64,000 nucleotides of DNA from Arcuatula senhousia (lineage: Eukaryota; Mollusca; Bivalvia; Mytilida; Mytilidae): contig OZ020306.1 of NCBI GenBank assembly GCA_963971305.1, positions 39,205,512-39,269,511 of the forward strand, read 5' to 3'. Positions within the stretch are counted from its first letter, which is position 1; every line of letters begins with the position of its first letter. Of the stretch, positions 9,801 to 23,300 are shown one piece after another. The notes under the pieces were generated by a model that saw only the letters and a list, made by a program, of their open reading frames with translations, was not told where the DNA came from and made no database searches. A program made the position numbers and the translations under genes.

Positions 9801-12800
9801 TAATTTGCACTTCTTTTTTATTGTATTTCTTTTTTCAACCTTTTTTTTTTATTAAGGAGCCTATTTCTTAATTTGGAATCTAAGAATATATTATACATTT
9901 GGTTAAATACCAACGGGATATTTTTAAAATGCTTTATTTATATTTCTTTGGTTTATTTTTGTATTTATATTCACATAAACATGATAACAATTACTACTAA
10001 TTGAAGTATTTAGACTTTCATTTTTGTTTATTTGGACAACAAGACTGTGTGAAATTGTACTGTTCCATTAAATGTATTATCTATTATTTCAAATTTGTTT
10101 ACTAAATAGAGGTTAATCTTATCATAAATATATTTGCCCCGATTAAATGATATCTTGCTTTCTTTTGAGCTAATGATAGCAATTAAATCGGACAATTCAT
10201 TGATAATTCAGCAATCACAGATAAATCCATTTTAAAATTGCAAAAAGTATGCCTTAATAATAATTTCTATTAAAAATCATGAAATGACATGATAAGTCTC
10301 AAATTTTTAACAGACAATGATGACAAAAATAGAAAAAAGAGGGGCAAATTTTCGTTTTTGTCTGCACCACTAAACGTTTTAGCACTGGGTGCAAAGTTAA
10401 GTCGGAAGCCGTCAACTCGAATCAAAACCGAGGTGCTTCGGATACGAGTATCCATGATAAAAAAGAAATTAACAAATTAAGGCGCACATTTTCGCGGTAA
10501 AAACTCCCAGCTAAGAAAATATGCAGACAGTAGCAATCACGGGGGTAACTTCCATTATTAAGGTAGGTACATATGTGCGGCCCAATTTGGGAAAAGGGTC
10601 TACTTTTTGGTAGCAATGGAGCTACCCCGGGGAGCTATCCATAGCTTTCATTTTCATTCTAAATTATGGTCTATTGTTAAAAAGCTTTGATTTTGAATAT
10701 TTCAATCAACCGTGAGATAAGTTATTAATTTTCCAAGCCATTTAAATGAAGAATCGGTAAATAAACTTTTGTTCAACCCAAGGATCATATAGAACAGTAC
10801 TCCTATAACATAAGAGGTCTTGTTTTCGTACCTCAATACTGCGACCAGTAACGTTGCCTCATAATATTTCGCGGAGTCATATGATAGATCATTATTAAAT
10901 TACGACCATTCGATTTAGCTGTCAAGTCATTTTATTACTCCGTGAAGTTCTTCAATTTTTTTGCTCTATAGTAGTGTCCAGTGGTGGTTAAATCGAGTTA
11001 TACAATACTTTCTGTTAAAAGTTTCAAATGATCTCCATTATGTAATTGGCCCTTTTTGTGTTAAATCTTCAATATTCAGAAATCAGCGGGTTTTATTAGT
11101 CATTAAAAAATTAATTAAACTGTAAATGTTAAAGTACTGACGTATATTGACGCACATAGTTACGAAAAACTGGCATAATATTATAATAGGAAAGTTAAAA
11201 AGGTCATGCCAAAAGTAAAAAAAAAAAACACAACACGCTTCTTGATATGAAGGTCAAGGATTCGTTTTCACAATGCAATGTCATCCTGTCTCTCAAAGTC
11301 ACAACCTCTGACCTTTGGGAATAAAAATGTTGCTTTACGAACCACAACCCCCATACAAAGTCGGAATACATGCAGCTTGGACGGTCGTCTTTCGTTCCGC
11401 TGGCTTATTGCAAGCCCATCTTAGTATAGAAGGTAAGAAGGAGTTTAGAAATCTGTCTATAGCATTAGACTGCTAACACATTTTTGTTTTCAGATTTCGA
11501 TATTGCTATTAGGTTTTGATGGCATCCCCAAAAAATAAGGTGGAGTTTGTTGTGAAAATTGAAACGGATTAACGAATTTAGGTGATATATTTTCCGAAAT
11601 TTAGACGATCATGTTGCTTTCAGGTAGGGAATATTCAGGATAAATCGATCTAAAACCTTTTCAGTGAAATATACGCTTAATTCCATCTGTAAGCATTCGA
11701 TGCTCAAAGCAGCAGCAATTTCGTAATCTTCTTAAGATAGGTTGAAGTTGCAGCAAAAAATATTTATAATACATTATGTTGCTGAAGCTTGTAAGAGGGC
11801 TAGCTTTTATGGAACATTAACATTAAAATTACAAATTTTATAACTTCATAAGGATATTTTATTATTTCGCACTGTCTCAATTTATGTTTTCTTGGTCATT
11901 TTGATTTGGTAGTAAACTAATCAAATGTATAGACCAGAAATAACTTTATCTAATATTATTGCATTTTAATATTTTGTTAATCTCCTATCGATCTTTTAAC
12001 AGTCAAATTAGGTTTACTTATGCAGGGCTACCTATTTTTACCCGTTAAAGTATAATCAACAATTTATCATTAAAAGTGTATTGCCTCGCCAATGCGGAAT
12101 GTTTAGATAACGCAAATAAAGGGTCCAATATTTAAGTCAGTTCACCTTCAAAGCTCAAACATTTGCGATCAAGCCGGGGTCTTGCACGTCCCAAAGTGAA
12201 TCCGTCTTCGCATTTTATGCATTAAGCCAATTCTTTTTACATATGTTGTTTTTGCAAAATACAACATATTCGGACAATAGTGTTAAAAGCAATTATCTTA
12301 TCCCCGTTAAACTCAAATTTTCTGGAATCCGCAATTGTGTCATAAGAAGGGTGAGTAACGTAAGATTTAAAGAAAAAAAATTAAAAAGCAAAATAAAAGG
12401 AGACAACGGCAGTTCTATTTTTTGCACTTTAGCAAGTTTCTTATAAAATAAAAGAACTAATTACAAGTTTCAATTGAGATTTCAATTTGGCTTCGCCAGT
12501 CTTGGTTCGTGTGCTTCCTTTACGGGGGTCTTGAAAATTTGTTTGTTTGATCTAATATGACAGCCAGCAGAACGAACATTGTTATTTTAACATTCCATGG
12601 GACATAAGATCGGGCAATGAAGATATCTAAGGCAATAATTTTGTTGAAAGAAGAAAATGAAAACTAAAGTTTTTCTTTTTTTTTTAGATTTCGAGTTTCA
12701 TCAGAAACTGAATTATATCCCTTTTTACGTTTCAGTTTTTATATTAGATCTTTAGGATTGTGAAATATCATTTCGGACTTTTGACATTCGGATGTCCCTC

Positions 12801-12940
12801 TGCTTCTTATTGACCATTCATGGCGTATTATATCATCCTGAGTGGCAACGAATGATACAATAACAGCAAAAATTATCAATCCACAGAAAAGGGCAGATAA
12901 AAAAAAATTATGTTACTTTTTTACATCTAATGTTAAAATG
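9801..12940. other. no gene recognised; possible upstream exon near 11.4 kb
   Basis: Mostly AT-rich spacer. A less AT-rich stretch at about 11330-11440 ends in a consensus-like donor (AGAAG|GTAAGAAGG near 11431). It could be a non-coding first exon of the downstream SLC4 gene, whose first coding exon begins with a splice acceptor, but nothing in the sequence links them. Otherwise nothing is supported. Confidence 0.3.
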
Positions 12941-12964
12941 GGATGTTTATTGTTTTCTTTTTGC

Positions 12965-13530
12965 ATATGAAGTTGTTATATCCACACTCGGAAGAGCGGG
13001 GGCTGTCTTCAGTCCGTCCGTCTGGCTGTCCGTTTACGTTTCTCTACGGATTCTCAGTTTCAACTGAACGGATTGATTTTCATCTAATTTGCATTAGTAC
13101 ACAGGTTGAACATGAAGAGTTGTACCATCCGCTCAATTTCATGTCGGTCACTAATTTACTTCAAGTTTTACGAACCATTCTTAGATGATATAAGGGTCAA
13201 AATAAAGAACCTCGTAACAGATTTCTCAGCTTATGCTAATGTGATTGATTTTAGATTGATAAATAGCTTTAACATTATGGTTTGTTACGTGCCTTCTCTT
13301 ACCAGGTCAGTCTGTTATCAACTTCATATTTTCAAAATAAGTCTGTTTCAAGACCTTGTAAGGGTCAAACATGGAAAATTTTCATAAAAAACTAAATTTA
13401 TTGACTTTTATTGAAGGAATTTATCTAATATTTTGTACACAGCTTAAGCAAGACGAGTTGTACAGTGCCCCCCTTTTTCAGGTCAGTCGGTCTTCTACTT
13501 CCTGTTTTCTGAATGGTGGAGTGTTAAGCA
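12965..13530 (+). mobile_element. degenerate GTCCGTCC-headed element
   Basis: Starts with a weak hairpin (TATCCACACTCGG...GAGCGGGGG) followed by CAGTCCGTCCGTCTGGCTG. Internal phrases recur (GAAGAGTTGTACCATCC versus GACGAGTTGTACAGTGCC; AGGTCAGTCTGTTATCAAC versus AGGTCAGTCGGTCTTC), suggesting a decayed tandem core. The three open frames at 12943-13631 lie inside this repeat. Confidence 0.45.
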
Positions 13531-13691
13531 CGATTTGGTGGAAACCCTTGTTTATTATTGTTTTAGCCATGATTTGCGTTTTCCTAAAGCAGCCATTAGT
13601 TATTCTAGCATCAGTATATGACCTCATGTAGGATTTGATTTCATTTCTGTCCATATTTTACCGCTTTTAAAATGTAATAACATAGTTTAAC

Positions 13692-13931
13692 CACCAGCAC
13701 ATAGGCACTTGTATACAGGATAACCCTTATGGTGCCCCGCCCCCTTTTTTCAAAACCGATTATTTTTTTCATTTTTTCTGTTACATTTTTCATTTTCACT
13801 CATACACATGTCAAATATATGCAAATCTACCATCAAACAGTATCTACTATCCATAAGGGGTTACTGATATAAAAAAAAGGGGGCGGGGCACCATAAGGGT
13901 TATCCTGTATACAAGTGCCTGTGCACCAGCA
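13692..13931. repeat. 8-bp target-site duplication CACCAGCA flanking the MITE
   Basis: CACCAGCA occurs at 13692-13699 and again at 13924-13931, directly abutting the ends of the inverted-repeat element. An 8-bp duplication is the hallmark of hAT-superfamily insertion. Confidence 0.85.
13700..13923. mobile_element. hAT-type MITE, 224 bp, about 52-bp terminal inverted repeats
   Basis: The left end reads CATAGGCACTTGTATACAGG and on through TAACCCTTATGGTGCCCCGC to a CCCCTTTTTTC stretch (13700-13751). The right end (about 13872-13923) is its reverse complement with essentially one mismatch, at the third terminal base. The interior is only about 120 bp of AT-rich non-coding DNA. hAT assignment rests on the 8-bp target duplication plus CA-initiated ends with G at position 5. 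The near identity of the arms suggests recent insertion or selection for fold-back. Confidence 0.9.
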
Positions 13932-14068
13932 TTGTCGCTTTGATACCAGTTACATTGGAAGAAATGAGAATGAGTGACCAGCATCTAGTTTAACATCATT
14001 GTCCATCGTACTATGGACTGTTAGCGAGGATGTGAATCAAAGAATCAAAGATATAAATAAACCTATGT

Positions 14069-14224
14069 GCGGATCCAGAAATCTTCGAAAGAATGGTTCC
14101 CTTTAGAGTACAATGAGGACCAAAAAAACGGATGTCAGACCAGTGGTTTCAAAAATCGACACGAAAATAACTAAATTTTCCTAAAAAACGGAGTTCAACC
14201 ACCCGGAACACCCCTCTGGATCTA
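14069..14224. mobile_element. MITE-like repeat with GCGGATCCAGA ends
   Basis: Begins GCGGATCCAGAAAT and ends CCCCTCTGGATCT, an inverted terminal motif. Related copies with the same ends are at 42564-42715 and 53724-53870. It ends 44 bp before the first coding exon of the SLC4 gene. Confidence 0.55.
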
Positions 14225-14268
14225 ATACTGAGAATATAGTCTTATAACACTGTTATTTTTTCTTTCAG

Positions 14269-14357
14269 ACTGAAGACTGCCCAACGTAGATCGTAGAAAC
14301 AATCTGTCACAATGGACAACGAACCAGCCAATGGAACGTTACTAAGTCACAGAGATA
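14269..14357 (+). other. SLC4 first coding exon with 5' UTR part
   Basis: A TTTTTCTTTCAG acceptor at 14268 implies an upstream non-coding exon, not located. The exon has 43 bases of leader, then ATG at 14312 encoding [16 protein letters not shown], and ends at GTAAGT in phase 1. It is joined to the next exon across a 4.6-kb intron. An alternative start inside the next exon is not available in frame before QLDTL, which supports this start. Confidence 0.75.
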
Positions 14358-17300
14358 GTAAGTTTACGTTTTATTTAGATACAGAGACTTTTTTTTTGAT
14401 AAAGCGGACAAGCTGAGCGGAGTTCCAGTTATTTCTAATTGTACCAGAACCATTTGCAGTGCAATGCAAATGCCTTGTGACGAGCAGGAACTTAATTCTT
14501 AATCTAACAGAGCATTTGATTACATTTTTGATTACAAGTTTTCTACTCCTAGCGTGTCTGATGAAAAAGCGCTTCACACGCAGTGAAATTTTGCTTATGT
14601 ACATTTATCAAAATCATTTTGATATGTGGATCGTGTCTTTCTGGCACATATTCCATATTCTTTCATTTTTAATATTACCGTCTTTTTTTTTATTATAATC
14701 CAGCAGATGGTTATCATGTGATTTTTCGTTTCAATTTTATTTCTGGGTTTATCTTGGTTCATTTTAGAACTTGAGTCTTAAATACTCTGAATGACATTTC
14801 CAGGACACAATGGAGACATCACAAGGAAAACACACCCAGTAACACAACCATACTTCACTACACATTGAAATCAAAAACCGTTCGTGCGAGTTCCTTGTTG
14901 ATAATATGCCCACAGCAGTTAATCGCTAAAGTGCGCTTAGTACTCTGATGTCGCGGTTTTTACGACATAATAAGGAAACCTGCAAACCATGCATATTATA
15001 TACAGTGAGGCACTGTGTCAAAAATAACTTTTGCAGGTTGCGATAGGACCCCCCCTCTTGCTGTTTCGTGGTTAAATTGTCCAACCCATCCCGCTATTTT
15101 CTGGCGGCGGTCTAAATTGTATTACCCTATTGCCCTTTCTGTCCTATCCCACTTCTCCCTTCATCATCATTTCATGTTTATTTTATCACACCTTGCATGT
15201 TCATCTACCTAATATAATCGAAATTGCACTGCTTAGGCTTGAATCAATAACTTTACGAAAACACAAACATCCATGATCCATGCAGCAACGCGAACTCATT
15301 GGACTAGCGCCGAATCGCGATTGTTCCGACCGGTTAAGCAGAACACCCGTTGCGTTTACAGTAATTAATTTAAAGTATTCGAAAGTAAGTAAAAAGACAA
15401 CACAAACATTTTTCGACGAACCAACATTTGTATATGTGGGAGGCCAAAGTTACATATATTTGTCTACAAGTACTTGTTGTTTCCCGTGAATATTCCTTGA
15501 AAGGATTTTGTTTGGTTGCCATTTGCTCTTTGATCTTTCTTCACCTCTATGAGTGTTTATTCAATCATTAAAAATAACTGGAAACACAAAGCAATCTTTA
15601 ACTAATTGGAAGAAGTTACAGCAAAGTTTGTCTAACTCTTGCTAAACAAAATTGGCATCTTTTGATTTGCATTGTATAATTGGCTTCACTTGCAAACAAT
15701 GATAGGTACTAATTAATATTTAAAGTTTTGTAAGTAAATTTGTCTAATTTACAAATTCAATTTACTTTGAAAACTTTTAAAACAAATTAAACCTAAATGA
15801 GTGTTTGTGCAATTCATCACATCTACACGATAAAATGTTCGAGATACGAAAAAGGGGTCACCATAACAGTAAGAAGTCCAAGGCCGCGGCAGATTATTAT
15901 TACATAAGATGCAGTGGTAAAAGGGAGATACAAAAACATCTTGAGGTCACCAATATTGACAATGGCATTAGTCCACACTGGGTTGATATCTTGTCAACTT
16001 TGAGCCCTGGATTAAGGTGTTATTATTAATAAAATTTTATTTAAAGTCAATAGTTATCTTTACCAATGTTTACGTCAATTTATTCACGTTTGAAACTTTA
16101 ATAAACAGGTTACGTGAAGTTCATGACGTTAACGTTGAAGTAAACAAATAACGGTTCAAGTTAAAGGAAACTAAAGGAGAGCATAGGTTAATGTACTGTT
16201 ATTCTTGCATAACTTTTTGAGACGTGTAAAATAGACCTGAAACGGTTCTTTTATGCCCCACCCCAGCGACCTGTCGGGGCAAACACTTTTACCCATGTCT
16301 GCATGTTCATTCGTCCGCCATCGGCCTTACGGGAAGATTTTTTTTCAGTTGACTGTATAAGCAAATGACTTGTAATTGAAATATGTTATGCCCAATCTGT
16401 ATGTCTTAAGCCTTTCCAGAAAAGTTTGGTGCCCTCTTCTTTTTTTCACCATTACGTCTTAGCAAAGTCGTGAGGTTTAAAGAGCCACTAGTAAGTTAAG
16501 TGCTTAAACCTCTTTGCTGTGTTATTCTTAAGCTCACAAGTCCCGGGTTATTTTTACCAATATTGTCAAAATCTTTACCAATAGTTTGCTAATACCATTC
16601 ATGCCATTGTTTGTAATGCAGTATCTTATGGTGATCATGATAGATAACGTATATCTAATATAATTAAATCCAGTAAATCAGGAAATACAAATCCAAGTAA
16701 GAATACAACCTTGCATTCATGTACAAATCAATCAAAAATGTTGGATCATTTTATACATTTACTATCTACTTTGAGATAAAAAATTAATGTAGACAATTGC
16801 AAAAGACCTCAAACTCCTAACGACGTAAACATTTCCAATGCATGATAAGTATGAATATAGTCAAAAGAAAAATACATAAAGCTTATGGGACATTTGTTAT
16901 CTTATGACATTTTCTTTTAATGAAATTTATTTCCCCGACAACACCCGCGGCCGGGACTTCTGCGCAGAAATTTATTTCCCCGACAACAAATGTACATGAC
17001 AAGAAAAGATTCCTCTGAATGTAGTTAATCAGATGACGATTTTATGTACATGACACAACATTATAGTTCATAGAACCATTTACTACTTACTCTTCCGGGG
17101 CAACTCGAGTTGTTGATTACAGTTTAACCATTGCATACGATTTGTGTATGTTGTGCCGTTTGTGTTCGTGTAGTCTTGTTTTTATGTCGCCTGCAATGTG
17201 TTGCAAAACGACAAATAGGAGTCACTTTGACACTATCTGTCGTCATACACGTCCTGCGGTGTCACAAAAATTCTGGGCAACTACATGACACAGCCTCTTG

Positions 17301-20300
17301 ATATTTGGCATGTAGCTAGTTCCTATAGTACTATATGGCGTGAAGCAATTTTATAGCCGTAACTTATCTACTTCCTGTTTACCGAATATTTTAAGACGCA
17401 GGCGACATTCGTCTTCCATGGAAGATCGCCATTCTTGTTTGTCTACCGATTTTCAGACCTTTAATTTCAGACTTTCGAATGTGCTTATTTCTACCATGAG
17501 AAAGTTACTACTATCAACAACAGGAGAGTAAACACAAAATGTTGATGTATGGGGACTATACGGTGGAAGATTTTAATTGAAATGTTTGCATTGTCAACCA
17601 CTTGTTTATCTCTGACGAGTACTTTCAACCCTAGCTGTATATCTAGAGTATCTAGTCAAACAGAAGATCTAGGCCGAAGAACTAGGACATCTATTTCGGT
17701 TACTTTTGTTTATCATTGTTTGTTTATGCATTTAGAAGCTGCCCCCAAGAATACTGAATTGAATTCTCCCAAGATGCACTGCAGTTTCAGCATCAAGTTC
17801 TTAAAAATTCGCCAAGAAAAGCGCGTTATATGCAAAAACCTTGTGTGGGAAGGGGAATGTTTGTTTTGTGCTTCATTCATAAGACCCATGACTCTTTTAG
17901 TGATTTATCAGTCTATCGACGATAAAGTATATTACATAAGGTATAATTATAACAACTATCTATGTATAGTACCCAAATAAATCAAACTTAAATAATAGCT
18001 GTCAAATACAAAGATAATAATGACAAGTAAAAGACCTTTATCAAGTCGAATTTTTTGCTTATTTTTTCAAAGAACAAAATTAATCGTTCGCTCCCTTGTA
18101 CTGCACTTCATCATAGGTGCAACCTCGATGCTGGATTTGGTTCCCTTTTTGGTTCGAACTTGGTGAACCGACACCGTACGAGTGTGCTTTAGCAAGCAGG
18201 CATTGCTTCCTTTTCCGGAGCACACGAGTTTACTCTTGTTTCGACTTGACTTCAAGTTGCTGATTGCAGTTTGATGGTTATGCCTCTTTTGTGATGATTT
18301 TATGTGTACTAACCATTCGGATTTCGACTGCCGGATGGTAACGCTTTGCTTTTTCTTGGGAACGAGTACATTTCATTCAATACGTTTGCTTTTCGGCCGT
18401 CCAATTATTTTGTTTCAAATGCCGCTGATGAGATGTTACCTTTTGAAATGGACATATACAACATAACCAATGTATTGATAACTATAGTGGTAATTGTTGT
18501 ATCTTCCTAGAACTGTTTGCAATATATAGTTTAACTGTATTTTTAAGTCAATTAAGTAAAGATACGACATTTGTACAAGTACATTGAATATAGTTTAATT
18601 GTATGCCGAAATAAGGCATCGAAGCCACACGAAAACATAGTACAGTAAAATATGTCCTTTATGTATTTCAAGTCATTGCTACTATTTCAATAAGCCATTT
18701 ATGTTGTATATGTTAGTATCATTATACAAACATTTCTATCTATTAGTCCTTTTACGCCCTGACGCACATAGGCAAAGGACTAGGAGTTTCCAGCTCTCTC
18801 TGTTTGCATGAAAAGACGCCTTCTCATCTCTTCTCTTCGTTGCATTCCGAAGTTTTATTTGTTTCTCTTTCTATAGTTCTTATCCATGTTATTTTTGCCT
18901 GTCCTATCTTTTGCTTTGTGGTGTTCACCGTAAAGATGTTAGTGTGATATTGTTCTGTTTTTTTGATAATTCATCAAAATATGTAACTTTCTTGTAGGAA
19001 GCAGAACTGTACAAGAGTTTATCCAAAACATTATTAATGAAAACAACGACGAAACACATGTGGTCTTCTGTCAACTTGATACTTTAACTAAAAAAGACAA
19101 TGAGCAAGTCTGGTTAGAATCTGCAAGGTAAGTAGATATATCTAGTCTTCTTCCTGTACACAAGTAGGGTTTGAGATGTGGCAGCCCAGTCCCCCGCAAT
19201 GAAAACAATTCTTTAGATATGAAGAGTACAATTGTAACGTGACGAGGCTTGAAGCACCATTGCTAGCGTAGAAACACTTTGGTTTGCTTATTTCGAAAAA
19301 AAATGTATATTACCTAGAGAGATGCCGAGATACATTATACAGTTACCTAGAGAGGTGCCGAGATACATTATACAGTAATACCTATCCGATTGTTTAATTT
19401 CCATCAGTTTTTCAATTACCAAAATAGGTTCTCAATACATTTTTGAGAAGGCATAGTTTCAAAAATGATTTGCTAGTTATTTATTTTTTTAAAACACTGA
19501 TAAGGTTATGTTTAAATCTTATAATTTCTTGTATTGTGCGTTTTGTGTGCAGTTTTAATGAAACTGGTGGATATGGTTTGCAAAGCATATATATCAGGCA
19601 ATTGTTTATCCTTCACGGATGCTTTTCTAATGTCAATAAAAGGGAAATCTCTTTACCATACCAGACTAAGGATATTTTTCCAAATACCCTAAAATCTGTA
19701 CATACCTTTGAACAGATGGGTAAAATACGAAGAGGATGTCGAAGAAAACGGAAAGAGATGGTCCAAACCTCATGTGGCATCCATCACACTACACAATGTC
19801 TTTGAACTTAAAGTTCAGTTGAAGAGGGGAGTTATAATGCTTGACTGTGATGCCAGAAGTGTAGCACAGCTTGCAGGTATGTATTATCTAAACACTGACA
19901 TGACTGAGATGGAATAACCTGTCACAACTGTATAAAGGTGGAAACATATATGAAATTGGTAGAGAATTTGTAAACATCATAATAATTATCAGTAATTTTA
20001 AAGACAGGTGATTATCAAGGTTTATTTTTTGGAGTACTTATGGTTAATATCTTGGCTTCCCTTTTTAACGTTTTGGTCAGTAGTGCCTTTGTTATTGCTA
20101 TTCTAAAATTGTTCGAATCACATTCTCATGATATGGAATAAGTGTACGCGACACAGCCCACAATCAAGCGGTAATTCAGAAAAACCACAATGGACAACCG
20201 CCAGTAGCCTTCAACGAGGCCGGTAGGCGCTGCTCGCGGTTCTGCAATTGGCCCATGGTCTAAATAAAATGCATATAATTCAAATAAGCATTATAAACCA

Positions 20301-23300
20301 TTTTACTGACACCTTTTGAAATTCAAGTAAATTCAAACAATCTTATTTTTCAGATAACATACTTTCTGAGCTTGCAAGAAATAATAACAATATGACAGAA
20401 AACAGCGCCAATGCAATCCGGTCAACCATTCTGAAAAGACACATGCACCCGCACTTGAAAAGAAGACGAGACTCGAACAGCCAGAAAAGAAAAGGTTCGA
20501 TAATAACACAGTGTAGCATGCCGAGAAGTAAGTTATAAAATCTTTTTTTTAATTCTCCCCTAGATGCTACACTGATGCACCAAAGCTTAATATCCTCCAC
20601 GCATAGATTGCAAGTTTCATTTGCGCTTCTGAATGGGAAGTATCGTGCTTCTGAATGGGAAGTCTACGATACGGTTTAGGTATATTGCATGCATTATTGG
20701 TAGATAAGTATGTAGAGAAGGTAAGTATACTGCATGTGTTATGTTAGGAGTTAATTTTCAAGTCAAATGGTCTGACTTTTCATAACAAATGAAGAAGATT
20801 AATGTTATTAGAACATAGACATAGAAATTTTAATTAAAGTCGATATTTTATAGTACAAATAACATATGCTCCGTAGCTCAATTTGTATTACCTTGGATAT
20901 GGACCTTTACCGAGAAATTAATTAAAAGTGTTCATGCATAAAATATAGGCTGCAGTAACATAATTTCTGGTGGGTACTGTCATGTTACCCAAGACACATC
21001 TAGTGGTGAAATATCATTGACCCCCAACAGAATAGAACGAATTATTTAGTATAAAAAGAAGGATCGCGAATTGCCTTTTTGCTGCCTTACCTGTTATGCT
21101 GATTTAGATTTGCTAGTTCCGTAGATTGGTGGTGTTAGTTGTATGTTTTTCTGCCTTGAACAAGGCACTGGCATTTTAGGTGCAAGAAAACAAACATGGG
21201 TGATGGTACTTGTATTTATTCATGCTATATTTAGATATAGAAGTAGTCTTTACATTGATTTTTTTATTACATGCTCAAAAATTTCCGACTAGCATCGATT
21301 TACTTATTCTTCGTTCATGTAAAAAAAAATCAAGTAATTTATTCTAGTAAAACTAAATTTCCTGACATCAAAGATTGTAGGAAAGAATGTTCATGTTAAT
21401 ATTTTGTAAAGAAAATTAATTTTTGGCCAACATCTTCAGATATTTTTTTCTCATGGTAATTAAAAGTCGACAACCTCTATTGCTTTTGCGTATAGCTTTT
21501 TTAACTTGATTTTTAGACTACAGTGCAAATGAATTTTCAAACATGAAAGGGCATCACAGGCGAGGCGAAAATGGTCATGATATCGAAAAAACTCCATTAG
21601 TCAAGGTAATGATTTTCATATTTTGCATTGAAATAAGAACATCATCATGTTATTAATAATTGGTTGATAGTCTTAACACTTTTTCCTTTTAAAGTAATTG
21701 TTTGTTTTTAATTTGATTTTTTTTCTCTCTTAAATGTTGTTGATAAAGGTTTTCCTTTTAAGATTACAAAAGCAACATGTCTTAATGAAACGTATTTAAA
21801 CGTTTTTCATTGCCTCTTTATGGACGTTTTTCTTGACCAATTTGATAATTCTGCGATACACGTGTTCTATAAATTTGATCATCCATCTTACTTACATTAT
21901 TTCAGCTTAACAAACCCTATATGAAGAAAATCCCAAAAGGTGCAGAAGTATCAAACGTCTGGGTTGGTGAAATGGAAGATCTGAAAGAACCAATCACAGC
22001 CTTCGTTAGACTGACTGAAGCCAGGAATATCGGTGACCTGACAGAAGTTCCTTTACCTACTAGGTTCATCTTCCTTCACCTGGCGCCACCTGGAGAGCCA
22101 GGTCACATGTTTGAGTTAGGAAGAGCCATGTCTACTATGATGGTCGATGAAGTAAGAACATTAACTACCAGTACAACAAACTTCTGAAGTTTACATTTCC
22201 ATAGACCACATGAAAAAACAGAAAACAAAAACAGTCTCAAATATGCATCTTTAATAGTTCTCTAGAAGATACAACCTTTTAGAAGTTTGTTCACGTTTCA
22301 CTGTTGAAACACAACTAAAACTAGAGTTTTTGAGTATAACACAAACAATCATCAGTTTACAGTATAACGCTGGGTTTTTTAAATGTCATCTGTCATCTTT
22401 GTAACATTTCTATTTTGCATTCGGGGCTTTTAGAAGTGCTCATTCTCTATGTAGATATTCTGTGAAGTAGCATACAAAGCCAAATCAAGAGAAGACATTT
22501 TACATGCCATGGACGAATTCTTAGATCAAGTCACAGTTTTACCACCCGGACAGTGGGATCCCTCAATTCGTCTAGAACCACCTGGAAAAGTTCCATCACA
22601 GGTAAATCTGCAAAAAGAGAGATTTATGTCTTGACTGTACTTCACGTCTTAAGTCTTCACTTCTTAAATTAAACATCCAAAATTATTTTTTTTTGGAAAG
22701 AAATGCTAATATGTTAAGTCTTGGCACTTTTGGGATGAAATGTGACCTTAAATTGGGTATTATAGTTTTGGTACTTTCGTTTTCCATCTTTCCATATTTA
22801 GTTTGGAACCCAAGACAAAAAAAACCCGAACAGTTGATAGCATCTAGCTTGATTTTATCTGCTCTTAATAATTGAAATAAGTTATGTTTTGAATAAAAAG
22901 TGCTCAGATTACTTACTAGATGTTGGTCAGAATTTCTAATATGTACTTTATTGGCAGGCAAAACGAAGAGAGACTATACCATCTATTGGAGATGATGGTG
23001 GTGACGAACATGGCGATTCAAGTTTAGAAAGATCTGGAAGGTATAACCTACCTACATATCCATGTTAGATGCACTTAAGGCTGTAGAGCTTTCTAGTGTT
23101 TGAAAGGCGCAGTTCACACAAGACATCAACTTGTCCCCTCTTCTAAGCCAAAAACATTGTTTTCTAGTACAGCCCTTTCCTCCTCTCACCATATCAGTAT
23201 TTAGATTTTTATTTTGTTTAATCGTAAAAACTGAAAACCCAAGGTTATACAAAATGTTTTAATTTAACTTTTTTCCCCAATAGTAGTGATAACTTTATTG

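Noticed and set aside
11330..11432. Candidate non-coding first exon of the SLC4 gene ending AGAAG|GTAAGAAG
   Set aside because: Only a donor-like site and mildly higher GC support it; there is no link to the acceptor at 14268. Left as a possibility, not annotated as an exon.
17549..17980. 143-residue open frame in SLC4 intron 1
   Set aside because: No domain, no splice or start context, and no similarity that I recognise. Length is within chance for 64 kb.
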